Origin: Pseudonocardia sp. TRM90224
Lineage (GTDB): Bacteria; Actinomycetota; Actinomycetes; Mycobacteriales; Pseudonocardiaceae
Assembly (NCBI RefSeq): GCF_021245725.1
Contig: NZ_JAJGSX010000004.1
Span: forward strand, 1 to 64,000
Length of the DNA stretch: 64,000 nucleotides
Direction: 5' to 3'
Positions within the stretch are counted from its first letter, which is position 1; each line of letters opens with the position of its first letter. Made by a program: the position numbers and the translations under genes. The notes below the pieces were generated by a model. That model was not told where the DNA came from, did not search any database, and worked only from the letters and a program-made list of their open reading frames with translations. Below, in pieces: positions 24,276-33,718 of the stretch.

Positions 24276-26390
24276 TCAGGAGACGTCCACGCCGAAGTCT
24301 CGGGCCAGTCCGGCCAGCCCGTCGCTGTAGCCCTGCCCTACCGCTCGAAGACGCCATTGCTCGTTGCGCCGGTAGACCTCGGCGCAGATCAGCGCCGTTT
24401 CGACCGTCGCAGCCGGCGTGAACGTGTAGCTCACGGAGCCGCTGCCGGTCACGTTGACCCGGAGGCGGGTCACGTTCGCGAACCGGGCACCGTCCACGCT
24501 GATCGCGATCACAACCCGATCGATCGACCCGTCGAGCCGACCGAGCTGCATCGTCACACCATCCGAGGTGTTGCCACCACTTGTCGTCTTGCCCGCGTGG
24601 GCAACCGCCCCGTCCGGGGACGTCGGCTGGTTGTAGAAGATGAAATCGCGATCCGATCGCACCTTCCCGTCCGCCCCGAGGACCAACGCTGACACATCCA
24701 GATCGTGCGATCCCGTCGCCCAGTCGACGGCGACGTTCAGTTCGCCGCCGTCGAGGGAGACGTTCTGGCCGGGTCGGAGCTGTTCCGGTTGCCCGTCGGC
24801 GGAAGGGGTCTCGTCCAGTAGCGGCGGCGCGTCGGCTGCAGCGTCCCGCCACCCCTGCGGGGCCTCGATCCGCGCCTCGATACCTGCGTGCTCCTGCAGG
24901 AGGTAGAGCAGGTTCGCTCCGGTCAGCAGCTCGATCGGTTTGCCTGCGGCGAAGTCGTAGGACGCTTGCCCGTATCCGCTCGTGGTGACCAGGATCCCCT
25001 TCGACGCTCCCTCGTTCTGCAGAGTGCCGAACAGGTCCCTGACCGCGGAAACGCCAACAGTGTTCTTGTAGCGCTTCGCCTGGATCACGACCTTCCCGCC
25101 CATGATCGGGCGGGGGTCGTAGGCCACGCAGTCCACGCCGCCATCACGGGAGGCCCGGGTCTGTCGGGATTCCAAACCCATCCGGGCGAACAGGTTCTGG
25201 ATGAGCCCCTCGAACTCGGTCGGTGTCATGTCCATGAGGTTCGGTCGCTGGTCGAGCCCGCCCAGGACATCGGTCTCCTCCACGAAGCGTGGATCAACCA
25301 TGTCGAACTCGAGCACCGGCCTGACCGGCGCGAGCTCAGATGGACTCTGCGAGACCCCCGCGCCCAGATGCCGCAAGCACGCGGCCGGATCCACCCGCCG
25401 CAAGTCCAGCTCGCCGAACGTAGCCCGCGTCGTTCGCAAGGTCACCAGACATGGACGAATCTCCCGGCCGGTCGCTGGATCGTTGGTACTGACCATTCCG
25501 TTCAGCACCACCGACTCGATGTGGCCGAGCCGATCGGCCTCGAAGATCTCATCCACCACCCGCAACGCGCACTGCGCCACCACCGACGCGTACTGCGCCT
25601 TGATCTGCGTCTGCGGCCGCGACGTCTCGCTGACCGAATCCGACGCCTTCACATAGCGATACGCCTTAACCGTCGGTACGACACCGAGACCGGGCAGCTC
25701 GTACTCGATCACCACCTGGCGCGACTCGGGCACGTACGCCAGCCGCCACTGCTGCGGGAACTGCTCGGGATAGAGGCTCGCGTTGAGGACCAGGTCGATG
25801 TACGCGACGACCGCCGCCGGCACACCCGCCTGCAGATCGCACCGAAGCCGCTCGACGCTCTCATCACGCTGCCGAACCTCGGCTTCGGCCGCGGCGAGCC
25901 GCGCGACTCGGCCGCGCTCACGCTCCGCGTGATCGGCAAGCGCCTGTCGGTAGCGCTCTTGCCCTGCGCGTACCTGCTCCTCATGACGGGCGGCACTGCC
26001 CAGGATTCGCGACATCCCCCGACGGGCTTCGGGGAGGAACATGCTCTCCTGCGGGAAAGGCTCCGGGACCGCGAGCCGCCCGAGATCGACAGGTACCTTG
26101 AGGCTGTCGAGATCGAAGAAGTTGTCGACGTCGATCGTCGCCGCGAGCACACCATCGAGCTCGGACAACGTCACCGCAAGCTGGTCATTCATCGCGGCCA
26201 CCTCGGCGGTTCGCGACTCTGAGTACAGGCGACGACGCTCACGCTCATCGGCGGCCACCGCCCGCTCGTACGAGGCACGAGTCCGTGCAGCATCTCGCTG
26301 AGCGGCAGACTGCCTACGTCGTCGGGCGGCCTCCGCACGGGCCGCCTCGCGCTGGATCTGTGCAATCGACGCCATCAAGCCTCGAGCCAC
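24276..26390 (-). CDS. Mrr-type restriction endonuclease fused to TerD domain
   Basis: A 704-residue multidomain protein. Residues 1-190 are charged coiled coil (EAARAEAARRRRQSAAQRDA, ERERGRVARLAAAEAEVRQR). The middle part has no clear family. At about 388-503 lies an Mrr_cat nuclease: TPTEFEGLIQNLFARMGLES, catalytic RDGGVDCVAYD and KVVIQAKRYKN (the D ... QAK core). At about 536-704 lies a TerD domain (LRPGQNVSLDGGELNVAVDW, FIFYNQPTSPDGAVAHAG). GTG 26390 was chosen for GAGGAGG five bases upstream; the frame opens at 26534. It probably cleaves DNA under control of the TerD sensor. It precedes the other TerD gene. Confidence 0.85.
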   Translation of the reverse strand: MARGLMASIAQIQREAARAEAARRRRQSAAQRDAARTRASYERAVAADERERRRLYSESRTAEVAAMNDQLAVTLSELDGVLAATIDVDNFFDLDSLKVPVDLGRLAVPEPFPQESMFLPEARRGMSRILGSAARHEEQVRAGQERYRQALADHAERERGRVARLAAAEAEVRQRDESVERLRCDLQAGVPAAVVAYIDLVLNASLYPEQFPQQWRLAYVPESRQVVIEYELPGLGVVPTVKAYRYVKASDSVSETSRPQTQIKAQYASVVAQCALRVVDEIFEADRLGHIESVVLNGMVSTNDPATGREIRPCLVTLRTTRATFGELDLRRVDPAACLRHLGAGVSQSPSELAPVRPVLEFDMVDPRFVEETDVLGGLDQRPNLMDMTPTEFEGLIQNLFARMGLESRQTRASRDGGVDCVAYDPRPIMGGKVVIQAKRYKNTVGVSAVRDLFGTLQNEGASKGILVTTSGYGQASYDFAAGKPIELLTGANLLYLLQEHAGIEARIEAPQGWRDAAADAPPLLDETPSADGQPEQLRPGQNVSLDGGELNVAVDWATGSHDLDVSALVLGADGKVRSDRDFIFYNQPTSPDGAVAHAGKTTSGGNTSDGVTMQLGRLDGSIDRVVIAISVDGARFANVTRLRVNVTGSGSVSYTFTPAATVETALICAEVYRRNEQWRLRAVGQGYSDGLAGLARDFGVDVS

Positions 26391-26636
26391 CGAGCCTCCT
26401 CGTCGCCCACGCCGGAGAACCGGCACCGCGAGGTATGTAGCGACACGGAGCCATCCCGTTACAGATTGCACGACATCGCAGGTGAGGACGTCGCCGCCGA
26501 ACGACCGAACGCGAACCCAACCGCCCCGACGCACGCCCTTCGATCGGCGCGCCGATGAACGCCTCTGCCGCCTTCATCTCGTGACAGCTCGACTGCGCGT
26601 AGTAACGAATGACGCCCACGACCAGATGTCTCAGCC

Positions 26637-27125
26637 ATGGGTCCTGCTTACTGCGGTCCGATCTTCGCGGCTGCTCTGGCGATCTCAGGTTGCTCAGCCA
26701 CGGCGGCCGCACCACCGCCGCAGACCGGTCCGCCGGCTGCGCCGACGACCACAGCCACACCGAACACAGCTGCCGTCGATCGAGCTGTCTGCATCGACCT
26801 CGACGCTCGAGGCGGACGCCTGTACCAGACCTTCGTCGTACCCATGATGGCCGGACCCAACGAACAGACCTCGATGAACGTCAGCATCGCGGAGATGTCC
26901 CAGGGAGTCAGCGCGATCAGATCGATCACTCTCGACGACCTCGCCGAAGCCAGCCCAGCGATCAAAGATGAAGGCGAGCGGCTCGTCGCCTCAGCCGAGG
27001 CGTTCCAGCCAGTCAACAACTTCGAAGGCACAGCACTGCTCACCGCCTTCGTCGGCCTCGCCGTCGAATGCCAGAAAGCCGGACACAGACCGTCATGGTT
27101 CGACGCCGAACGGCTAAGAAGATGA
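26637..27125 (+). CDS. Lipoprotein, hypothetical
   Basis: A 162-residue protein with a lipobox, AAALAISGC, at residues 12-20, so it is likely lipid-anchored outside the membrane. A Pro/Thr-rich spacer (PPPQTGPPAAPTTTATPNTA) leads to a helical domain with two further cysteines (RAVCIDLDARGG, LAVECQKAGHRPSWF), a layout common in secreted actinobacterial proteins. The signal peptide lacks the usual basic n-region, so the true start might be further upstream. No recognised family. It is divergent from the Mrr-TerD gene. Confidence 0.6.
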   Translation: MGPAYCGPIFAAALAISGCSATAAAPPPQTGPPAAPTTTATPNTAAVDRAVCIDLDARGGRLYQTFVVPMMAGPNEQTSMNVSIAEMSQGVSAIRSITLDDLAEASPAIKDEGERLVASAEAFQPVNNFEGTALLTAFVGLAVECQKAGHRPSWFDAERLRR

Positions 27126-27521
27126 AGTCAAGAACCTGAGCGAGGTACGACGGCGCGGGCCGGTTCAGCGCGGGGTGAAGAACACCTCGCAGACCGCTCG
27201 AAAGCGGTACACACTAACGCCTGCTCGTCCACGACCGCCCGACGCGTCCTCACTTACAAGATCGAGACGAACAAGATCATGATCGTCCCGTCAGACGTCA
27301 AGTATCGCCTGAGAACAACGGCCAAGCATCAACTGAGTCCATACACTTCATGACATGAGACCAATTTATCCCGTTCTCCGCGCTACGGAAGCGTGTGTAG
27401 GCAAGGGTGCAGTCAGCGCCGGCAGTCTGGGGCGAGACTCTCCGTGCCGCGCTAGGCCGTTTGGGCGCCCTGTCGGCAAGGTTCCCCAGGTCAGAGGTGA
27501 CATCGGCGTAGGGTCCACCAG
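27126..27521. other. Intergenic stretch before the defence operon, no gene seen
   Basis: Nearly 400 bp of comparatively A+T-rich DNA without a supportable frame. It should hold the promoter of the nuclease/helicase operon. I find no clear -10/-35 pair, tRNA or repeat. Confidence 0.4.
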
Positions 27522-28505
27522 ATGGAGAGCGTCGTCGGGAACGCGTCCGAGGAGGACGGTTCACAGGGTGACCACCCCGTTGTGATCGTCGCGCCGCCAG
27601 TGAGCCCGGCCGAGGCTGCCCGATTGGCAGCTCAGCACGACAACCAGGCCAGTCGCCTCTTGGTGAGTGAGTCAAGAGGCCAGCATGCAGCCGGTAAATG
27701 CGCATGGGACCTCGTGGCAATGGTCGGCTTCTCCGCCGACCGCCGCAGTGCAGTCGCGTGGATCATCGCAGAAGCGATCATGAAGTTCCGATGCGGAAAA
27801 TCACGAGCGTTTCCTTGTTGGCGAGCGGCAGCTCTGTCTGAGAACGCGGTATCCAATGACGATCGAGAGCTTGTCTTGTCGTTTGTCACCTCCGTTTTTG
27901 GCCGACCCGACGCGGTTGAGCCCGGCGACACCAAGGCAAAAGAAGGCAAGAGCAACCACCTAGAAGGGTTCGTCGCCGAGTGGTTGTGGCATCTCATCAT
28001 GAAAGAACAGCGGGCCGCACATCGTGAGCGCAGGTACCTCAGCGAACCGAGCTACTCTGTAACAGAACAAGGCGAAGACGGCTTCGCGGTTTATGCACCG
28101 CCAGGCGCGAACGTCTCGCTCTTCTTCAGGCTGTGGGAGATAAAGAAGCACAATACGGAGAATTCAGTAGTCACTGCGACCGTGCAGCGCGCTTCGGACC
28201 AGCTCAAAACCAGGGGCCTGCAGTATCTGGCCAAGCTCACCAGCGCTCATCGCCAGACAGACGGTGATCTCGGGGGCCTCTTCGCTGAGCTGGGTGACCT
28301 GTGGATCAATGCAGACCCACGAGCAGGAGCAGGGGTCGGGGTAGCCACGAACACGGTAGCCCCTCCCGCGACATGCTTCTCCCCGCTAGAGACCACCCTC
28401 GATCAGTTCGCCAATGCAGGGCAGCTTGAAGGACTGCTCTGCGTGATCGAAAACTTCACGGAGTTTGCCGACGAAGTCAGGAGGATGGTATGGAGCGCGC
28501 TCTGA
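27522..28505 (+). CDS. PD-(D/E)XK-type nuclease of a Hachiman-like defence pair
   Basis: A 327-residue protein. Residues 140-250 show the order of a PD-(D/E)XK nuclease: a helix with glutamate (HLEGFVAEWLWHLIMKEQ), an aspartate on a strand (EQGEDGFAVYA), then RLWEIKKHNTE (E-x-K), and a helix (QRASDQLKTRGLQYLAKL). Its stop overlaps the start of a 1171-residue Ski2-like helicase, the gene order of Hachiman (HamA nuclease plus HamB helicase). A HamA (DUF1837) identity is my best guess. Codon use is less G+C-rich than neighbouring genes, which suggests recent acquisition. Confidence 0.6.
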   Translation: MESVVGNASEEDGSQGDHPVVIVAPPVSPAEAARLAAQHDNQASRLLVSESRGQHAAGKCAWDLVAMVGFSADRRSAVAWIIAEAIMKFRCGKSRAFPCWRAAALSENAVSNDDRELVLSFVTSVFGRPDAVEPGDTKAKEGKSNHLEGFVAEWLWHLIMKEQRAAHRERRYLSEPSYSVTEQGEDGFAVYAPPGANVSLFFRLWEIKKHNTENSVVTATVQRASDQLKTRGLQYLAKLTSAHRQTDGDLGGLFAELGDLWINADPRAGAGVGVATNTVAPPATCFSPLETTLDQFANAGQLEGLLCVIENFTEFADEVRRMVWSAL

Positions 28506-31500
28506 ACCTGCCGGACCTCGTTGAGGCGCTTGGTGTCCACCAAACGGACGTCCTACCGTCACCGCAAGAATTGGCAAGTCTGATCGCCGACGTCGAAATA
28601 CGGGCCTTCCGCGGAGACTTCGCCGTTGACGAGAATCTCGAACGTGCCGCGTGGTACCTCCACGCTGTTGCCTCGGCATCGGAAGCCGCCGAGTTGTACA
28701 CACCTGCACGACAGCGTCGGGCTTTCGCCGTAAGTGCCCACGTCTTCGACTTGACCTTGGCAGACCCCCGTCATGATGCACGTCAACGCCTGAATCTCGC
28801 CTTCGGTGCGCAAGTTGGCTACCGGCGGGCGGACCTCGACCCGAACGCGACAGCCGTGTATCGCCGTGTCTCGAATCTACTGATCCACAACACTCCACTA
28901 GTCGATCACGCTGACACACTTGCAGTCGAGGCCGGTGTCGCCTTTCTCGGTCTCGATACAAGTTTCCTGTTCCCGCTACTTCGCAGTTGGCGACGCCAAC
29001 TCAACGAACTCGCCGCAACAGTCGAACTCGACGACCTCCAGACGACGATGTTTGGGCCAGGACAACAGATAGTGCGCGCCGTATGGTCGCTGCTTCGCTT
29101 CTTGGCATTCGGCACCAGCCGCCAGTTATCAGTAGCGCGAGCGGCATTGGTTTCCGTCCTGGACGGTACTGCGGGAACCGGAGACCTCGATGCTCGCTGG
29201 GTCGCCGCACACCTGTCGTCGATCACGGATGGCCTTGAAACTGGCAGTCTGTACTCGATTCTTCCTCCTGGAACTCCGAACGCAGTGGCGCAGGCGTTTT
29301 GCCTTGCTGACCCGCCCGTCTTGACTCTATGGCCACCTCAAAGAGAACTGCTTGAGCGGCCAGGAATGAACCCTTTGGATTCAGCCACTCGCCGGTTGCT
29401 CTTGTCAGTACCTACTAGCGCAGGGAAGACGTTGCTCGCGCAGCTGATCATCTGCACTCACATCGCAACGCAGTCGGGTGGAGTCTGTTACGTCACACCG
29501 TTGCGCAGCCTTGGACGAGAGATGCGAAGGGCGCTGTCCGGGCGGCTCCGGGTACTTAACCGCGAGTTGAGTGATGACAGCGACCTGTTCGACATCTTGT
29601 CCTTCTCACACGACCCCACCGACGTCGAGGTCACGACACCCGAACGACTGATGCACTTGCTGCGCCATGACGCGGACGCCGTCATGCAACGCTTTTCATT
29701 GTTCGTCATCGACGAAGCGCACCTACTGGCGCAACCGGGGCGGGGGTTCACTGTCGAAGGACTGCTCGCTTACCTCATGGCGACAGACGAAAGTCCGCGG
29801 ATCGTGCTTCTCTCCGGCGGACTTGGGAATGCTGCCTCGCTTGCGTCCTGGCTTGACGCGGAGCACCCAGAAGTACTGTTCACGTCTGATTGGCGGGGAC
29901 CTCGCCGTCTCCATGCACTGCTCAACACTCAGCCGGTCTGGGAAGCCGCAGTACGGAGTCCTCGCAAGTCCGCCCGGTGGCCCATACGGGTTACTGTGCC
30001 GCAGGTAGCGCAGTTGCGACTACGTCCCGCCGAGGCGGGGCCAGTAACAAGATTGACGACGCGCCCTGAAGAGCCGCTGGGAAACTTGGTCCTCAAGGAA
30101 GACCCCAGCGGCAAACTAACCAAGGACAGCGGAGGCACACCGGGGTACAAAATCTTCGCCGCAACGGCATCAATACTGACGCACGCAGGCAGCCTGCTGA
30201 TGATCGTCTCGTCGCGGACTATGGCTCGTGATGCCGCCAAGGCTTTGGCAGGTTACCTACCTCCGCGTGAACCCACGAGTGAGCTAGTCGAGTTTCTTCG
30301 CGAGCGGCTGGGCGACCAGCATCCGCTTATTTCCTGTGCGGAGCACGGCGTCGCCTACCACCACGCCGGCCTGCCAGTGGACGTCCTTGACGCGATCGAG
30401 GAGGCGGTCCGGACCGAGATCGTGTTGGCGATCGTTTCTACGAGCACGTTGACCGACGGAGTAAACCTGCCGGTTCGGACCGTCGTGATCGCCGAAACTC
30501 GATTCGAAGGTCAGCACCCTGGGGCTCAACTCGGAGCCGCACGGCTCATGAACGCCATCGGACGAGCAGGACGAGCCGGCCGCGAGTCCGAAGGCTGGAT
30601 CGTACTCGCGCTGCAGAAGCAGTCTGAGCTCAAGGATTTCGACGAGCTCCGCCCGAATGACGAGGCCCTCGAAGCCCGCTCGACCCTTTTGGCAGAGGAG
30701 TCGCTTGCAGCCCTTGCTGATGCCGAAGAGCTCATCGCCACTACAGCTGACGCGATCTTCCGCCTCACTCCGGACACGGTTGCGTCTGACTTCGTGTCGT
30801 ACACATGGTTTGTTCTGACGACGCTGCAGCCACTGTGGACACCCTTCGACGATCCCATTCAGATGGATGTCGTCCTCGGTAAACTTCTGGCCTTCCAACA
30901 GATGGACCCGGTGCTGCGCCAACGTTGGATGCGACTTGCCGAGCAGGTTCGAGCCACGTATGAACGTGCGAGCCCGGCACAGCGGAGGCGTTGGACAGCT
31001 GCGGGGACCTCGCTCGGTACGGCGGCGCGGCTCGATGCGATAACCGGTCAGGTAGTTGACGCTGTAGCGACGCGCGAACGCGAGCTGCGCCAACTTGGGT
31101 TTGCTATCCCCGATGACGCGTGGTATTGGCCACTTAATGACACTATTCTTCTACTGTCACAACAAGAAGTGCTCACACGGCTACTGGCGCAACCGGAAGC
31201 AGACAACTGCTGGAAGTTCTGGTCAACGAGAGCCAAGGGAGATAAGAACCTTATCGATGTATCCATTGCGGACCGACTGACGGGATGGGTGAATGGTCTT
31301 GACGTTCCAGCCCTTGCCGAACGCCTTCTTCCCGGCCTGGCCGTCGAATGGCAACTGGAACAGACTGTCGACGCCATCAGCTCGACATTCGAACACTACT
31401 TGGCTTGGACTGTCGGAGTTCTCGTCGAGCAAGCCAACGCTCGTCTTGAAGAGGCCGGCCTGGTGAGCCGCCTTCGGCCAGACACTGCATGGTGTATCCG

Positions 31501-32005
31501 ACACGGCGTCAACACGCCGCACGCCCTGGCACTGCTCAATGAAGGAGTGCGTTCTCGTCGACTGGCGCATGTCATTGGAAGCGAGGCGCAGCGCCAAGGT
31601 GTCGAAATCGAGGATGTTCGGTCCTGGCTTACAGGCATGCATATCCGAGGATGGCGAAGGAAATTTGACGCGGTGGCGCGCGAGGTACTCGATCTCTTGC
31701 AGTTCATCCGTGCTCGCCGAAATAATGTGCTGCGATCCCTACTTGAGACGGGACGCGCCCAAGTGACGCTTCGCGGCGATCTTGAAATCGCCTATCAGAC
31801 GCCAGAGATTGTCTACATTTCGACAACGACCGACGCGCCCTCCGAACTGCAGATCGTAAGCGACTCTGGTCCAGCGGTCGCAGTTGTCGATGTCGATCTA
31901 CATGCAGATGTCGATGCTGTCCTGGCGAGCGGGCTTGACATCGTCATAACCCTGCAAGGCCGTGACCTGAGCTTCATGGCTCCTGAAATCGTCGCGTCCG
32001 ACTAG
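28490..32005 (+). CDS. Ski2-like DEAD/DEAH-box helicase of a Hachiman-like defence pair
   Basis: An 1171-residue SF2 helicase. Residues 1-280 form an N-terminal domain without a known match. Then the motor: Walker A LSVPTSAGKTLLAQ, TPLRSLGRE, TTPERLM, DEAH box LFVIDEAHLLAQ, the motif III region LLSGGLGN, motif V STLTDGVNLPVRTVVIAE and motif VI NAIGRAGRAGRES. About 500 C-terminal residues follow. The ATG at 28490 lies 16 bp inside the nuclease gene, so the two are coupled. In Hachiman the helicase senses DNA and frees the nuclease to degrade DNA; assignment to that system is inference from gene order and domains. Lower G+C than its surroundings. Confidence 0.75.
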   Translation: MERALNLPDLVEALGVHQTDVLPSPQELASLIADVEIRAFRGDFAVDENLERAAWYLHAVASASEAAELYTPARQRRAFAVSAHVFDLTLADPRHDARQRLNLAFGAQVGYRRADLDPNATAVYRRVSNLLIHNTPLVDHADTLAVEAGVAFLGLDTSFLFPLLRSWRRQLNELAATVELDDLQTTMFGPGQQIVRAVWSLLRFLAFGTSRQLSVARAALVSVLDGTAGTGDLDARWVAAHLSSITDGLETGSLYSILPPGTPNAVAQAFCLADPPVLTLWPPQRELLERPGMNPLDSATRRLLLSVPTSAGKTLLAQLIICTHIATQSGGVCYVTPLRSLGREMRRALSGRLRVLNRELSDDSDLFDILSFSHDPTDVEVTTPERLMHLLRHDADAVMQRFSLFVIDEAHLLAQPGRGFTVEGLLAYLMATDESPRIVLLSGGLGNAASLASWLDAEHPEVLFTSDWRGPRRLHALLNTQPVWEAAVRSPRKSARWPIRVTVPQVAQLRLRPAEAGPVTRLTTRPEEPLGNLVLKEDPSGKLTKDSGGTPGYKIFAATASILTHAGSLLMIVSSRTMARDAAKALAGYLPPREPTSELVEFLRERLGDQHPLISCAEHGVAYHHAGLPVDVLDAIEEAVRTEIVLAIVSTSTLTDGVNLPVRTVVIAETRFEGQHPGAQLGAARLMNAIGRAGRAGRESEGWIVLALQKQSELKDFDELRPNDEALEARSTLLAEESLAALADAEELIATTADAIFRLTPDTVASDFVSYTWFVLTTLQPLWTPFDDPIQMDVVLGKLLAFQQMDPVLRQRWMRLAEQVRATYERASPAQRRRWTAAGTSLGTAARLDAITGQVVDAVATRERELRQLGFAIPDDAWYWPLNDTILLLSQQEVLTRLLAQPEADNCWKFWSTRAKGDKNLIDVSIADRLTGWVNGLDVPALAERLLPGLAVEWQLEQTVDAISSTFEHYLAWTVGVLVEQANARLEEAGLVSRLRPDTAWCIRHGVNTPHALALLNEGVRSRRLAHVIGSEAQRQGVEIEDVRSWLTGMHIRGWRRKFDAVAREVLDLLQFIRARRNNVLRSLLETGRAQVTLRGDLEIAYQTPEIVYISTTTDAPSELQIVSDSGPAVAVVDVDLHADVDAVLASGLDIVITLQGRDLSFMAPEIVASD

Positions 32006-32127
32006 TGGATGAGGAGGTTGATCGTTGATCGTGAAGAACGCGGCGAAGAGCAACTGGTTCCTGCGGGCCTGCAGCAGGCCGCGGCGACTGCAGGTCCGCG
32101 GTCGGTACCGTCCACAGCGTTGGGCAT
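32002..32127 (-). CDS. Possible small Cys-containing peptide, 41 aa
   Basis: A minus-strand frame with an excellent Shine-Dalgarno sequence, GGGAGG at 32136-32141, eight bases before the ATG at 32127. The peptide (VAAACCRPAGTSCSSPRSSR in the middle) has a Cys-Cys pair and a third Cys. It lies tail to tail with the helicase gene and overlaps its stop. No family is recognised. The opposite strand is also open here (32009-32221), but without a ribosome binding site. Confidence 0.3.
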   Translation of the reverse strand: MPNAVDGTDRGPAVAAACCRPAGTSCSSPRSSRSTINLLIH

Positions 32128-32292
32128 GGCGAATTCCTCCCGTGTGCCTGTCCGGTCAGGTAGAGTCGGCATCTTCCACCAAGGGCTGCTCACGCTCGAC
32201 GCTTGTCACGGTGCACGATGAGGTCATGGTGAAGACGGCATACTTGTCGAGTCAGGCGAAACCGATCGCATTGACGCGACCGTCTCGGCCCG

Positions 32293-33717
32293 ATGCCATA
32301 TCCGCTCGCTGGTGCGGGACTGGGGCCTGAGATGGCAGCCGACCCGACTGAGGGAGATGTCGACGCCCGCGACTTGGTCAGAGAGCTCGTGTCGAGTCTG
32401 CACTACCTGCGGCACGTCGACCTGGACACAGTCGGTCCGGCGTTGAGCCTGGCTATACCCCCGCAGCATCCGGACCCTTCGCAGGCCGACGACGTGAAGT
32501 CGTTGTCCAAACAGGAGCGGCTCGACCTGGCGTTCGACGCCATCACACCGAATGACTACGAGGCTGTGTGTGCTCGTTTCTTCCAGCACGGCGGTCTGGC
32601 CATCGAGCTGAGTAACCGAGTCGAGGATCTACTCTGGTCACGTGAGAACTGGCCGCAGATCACCACCCGGATACGCCGCGAAGTCGCTGAAGCGCTGGAC
32701 GCGTTCGATGCGATCTGGTTGGAGGCCGACGCGCTTCTCAACCTGGTCAAGCGGCACTGGCTTCTGCTCTCGCCCGAGTGGTCGTTCGAGCCCAAGGACC
32801 CGTACGAGCCGGTCGTGCGACACATGTTCCTTTTCCCCGGCGACTGGACGACGGTGGAGTTCTTCAAGGAGATCGGAGCTCTCGACGGTGGAGATCGCCG
32901 GTTCGCGCTGTTCCTGGAGGGGTTGCTGTCCGGTTCCGTGAACCCGAGGGAGGCGCGACAGCGGGAGATGGCTGCGGCGATCTCGCCGATCCTTGCCCGT
33001 GCGGGCCTGAAGATCACGGAGTCCGGCTCGACTGATGGCTACCCAGCCTTCGCGATCGTCGCCGCGGGAACCCGACCTCGCCCGGCCCAACTCATCCTCT
33101 TTGCCAGCCGGCACGGCAAACCTGCACTACGGCTGCGTGACGTGCTCGATCAGAGCATCGAAGTATTGACTGGGGATGAGACCGTGCTCGCCTACGACGT
33201 CCCCGTCAGCGACCGCGGCCTGACCTGGCGGGACGTCGAGTCGTGGTGGTCGCACCGCAAGGGCATTTCCGCTGACCAGGCCAAGCTCGAGCTTTGGCGG
33301 CGCATGGTGACAGTTTGCGCTGATGTGTCACCGGCTCAGCATGCTCTTCTTATCACGTACTACGACTATGCGAAGGATCATGACCCGATTTTCGCGCTAT
33401 TGCCGGAGGTTTGGCTGCATTGGGACCCAGTCTCGCGGAGACAGCGAGGAGAGGACGCCTTCCTTGACCAACGCATGGACTTCCTGATGTTGTTGCCTGG
33501 GCTCAGACGAGTCGTGCTTGAGGTCGATGGGGAACAGCATTACGCGACCTCCTCTCGCCAACCCAGCCCTCGTATCTACAGCGAGACCACCCGTGGCGAT
33601 CGTGACCTTCGCCTGACCGGATACGAGGTGTACCGCTTCAGCGGCTACGAACTCAGTGAAGATCGCGCCGCCAGCACCGTCTCGGAGTTTTTCAACCGAC
33701 TCCTTCATAGGGCATGA
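32293..33717 (+). CDS. Defence-type protein with C-terminal PD-(D/E)XK nuclease
   Basis: A 474-residue protein. The N-terminal 380 residues are helical and unrecognised (RDLVRELVSSLHYLRHVDLD, YEAVCARFFQHGGLAIELS). The C-terminus carries a DUF559/Vsr-like nuclease pattern: DQRMDFLMLLP, then RRVVLEVDGEQHYA, then TRGDRDLRLTGYEVYRFSGY. I recall related proteins in AbiJ-like abortive infection families, but the link is uncertain. ATG 32293 or ATG 32332 may be the start. It follows the helicase gene after 287 bp, and a TPR gene starts 2 bp after its stop. Confidence 0.65.
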   Translation: MPYPLAGAGLGPEMAADPTEGDVDARDLVRELVSSLHYLRHVDLDTVGPALSLAIPPQHPDPSQADDVKSLSKQERLDLAFDAITPNDYEAVCARFFQHGGLAIELSNRVEDLLWSRENWPQITTRIRREVAEALDAFDAIWLEADALLNLVKRHWLLLSPEWSFEPKDPYEPVVRHMFLFPGDWTTVEFFKEIGALDGGDRRFALFLEGLLSGSVNPREARQREMAAAISPILARAGLKITESGSTDGYPAFAIVAAGTRPRPAQLILFASRHGKPALRLRDVLDQSIEVLTGDETVLAYDVPVSDRGLTWRDVESWWSHRKGISADQAKLELWRRMVTVCADVSPAQHALLITYYDYAKDHDPIFALLPEVWLHWDPVSRRQRGEDAFLDQRMDFLMLLPGLRRVVLEVDGEQHYATSSRQPSPRIYSETTRGDRDLRLTGYEVYRFSGYELSEDRAASTVSEFFNRLLHRA

Positions 33718-33718
33718 A

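Noticed and set aside
24888..26222. A 444-codon plus-strand frame antisense to the Mrr-TerD gene
   Set aside because: No recognisable domain, and the opposite strand has a ribosome binding site and catalytic motifs.
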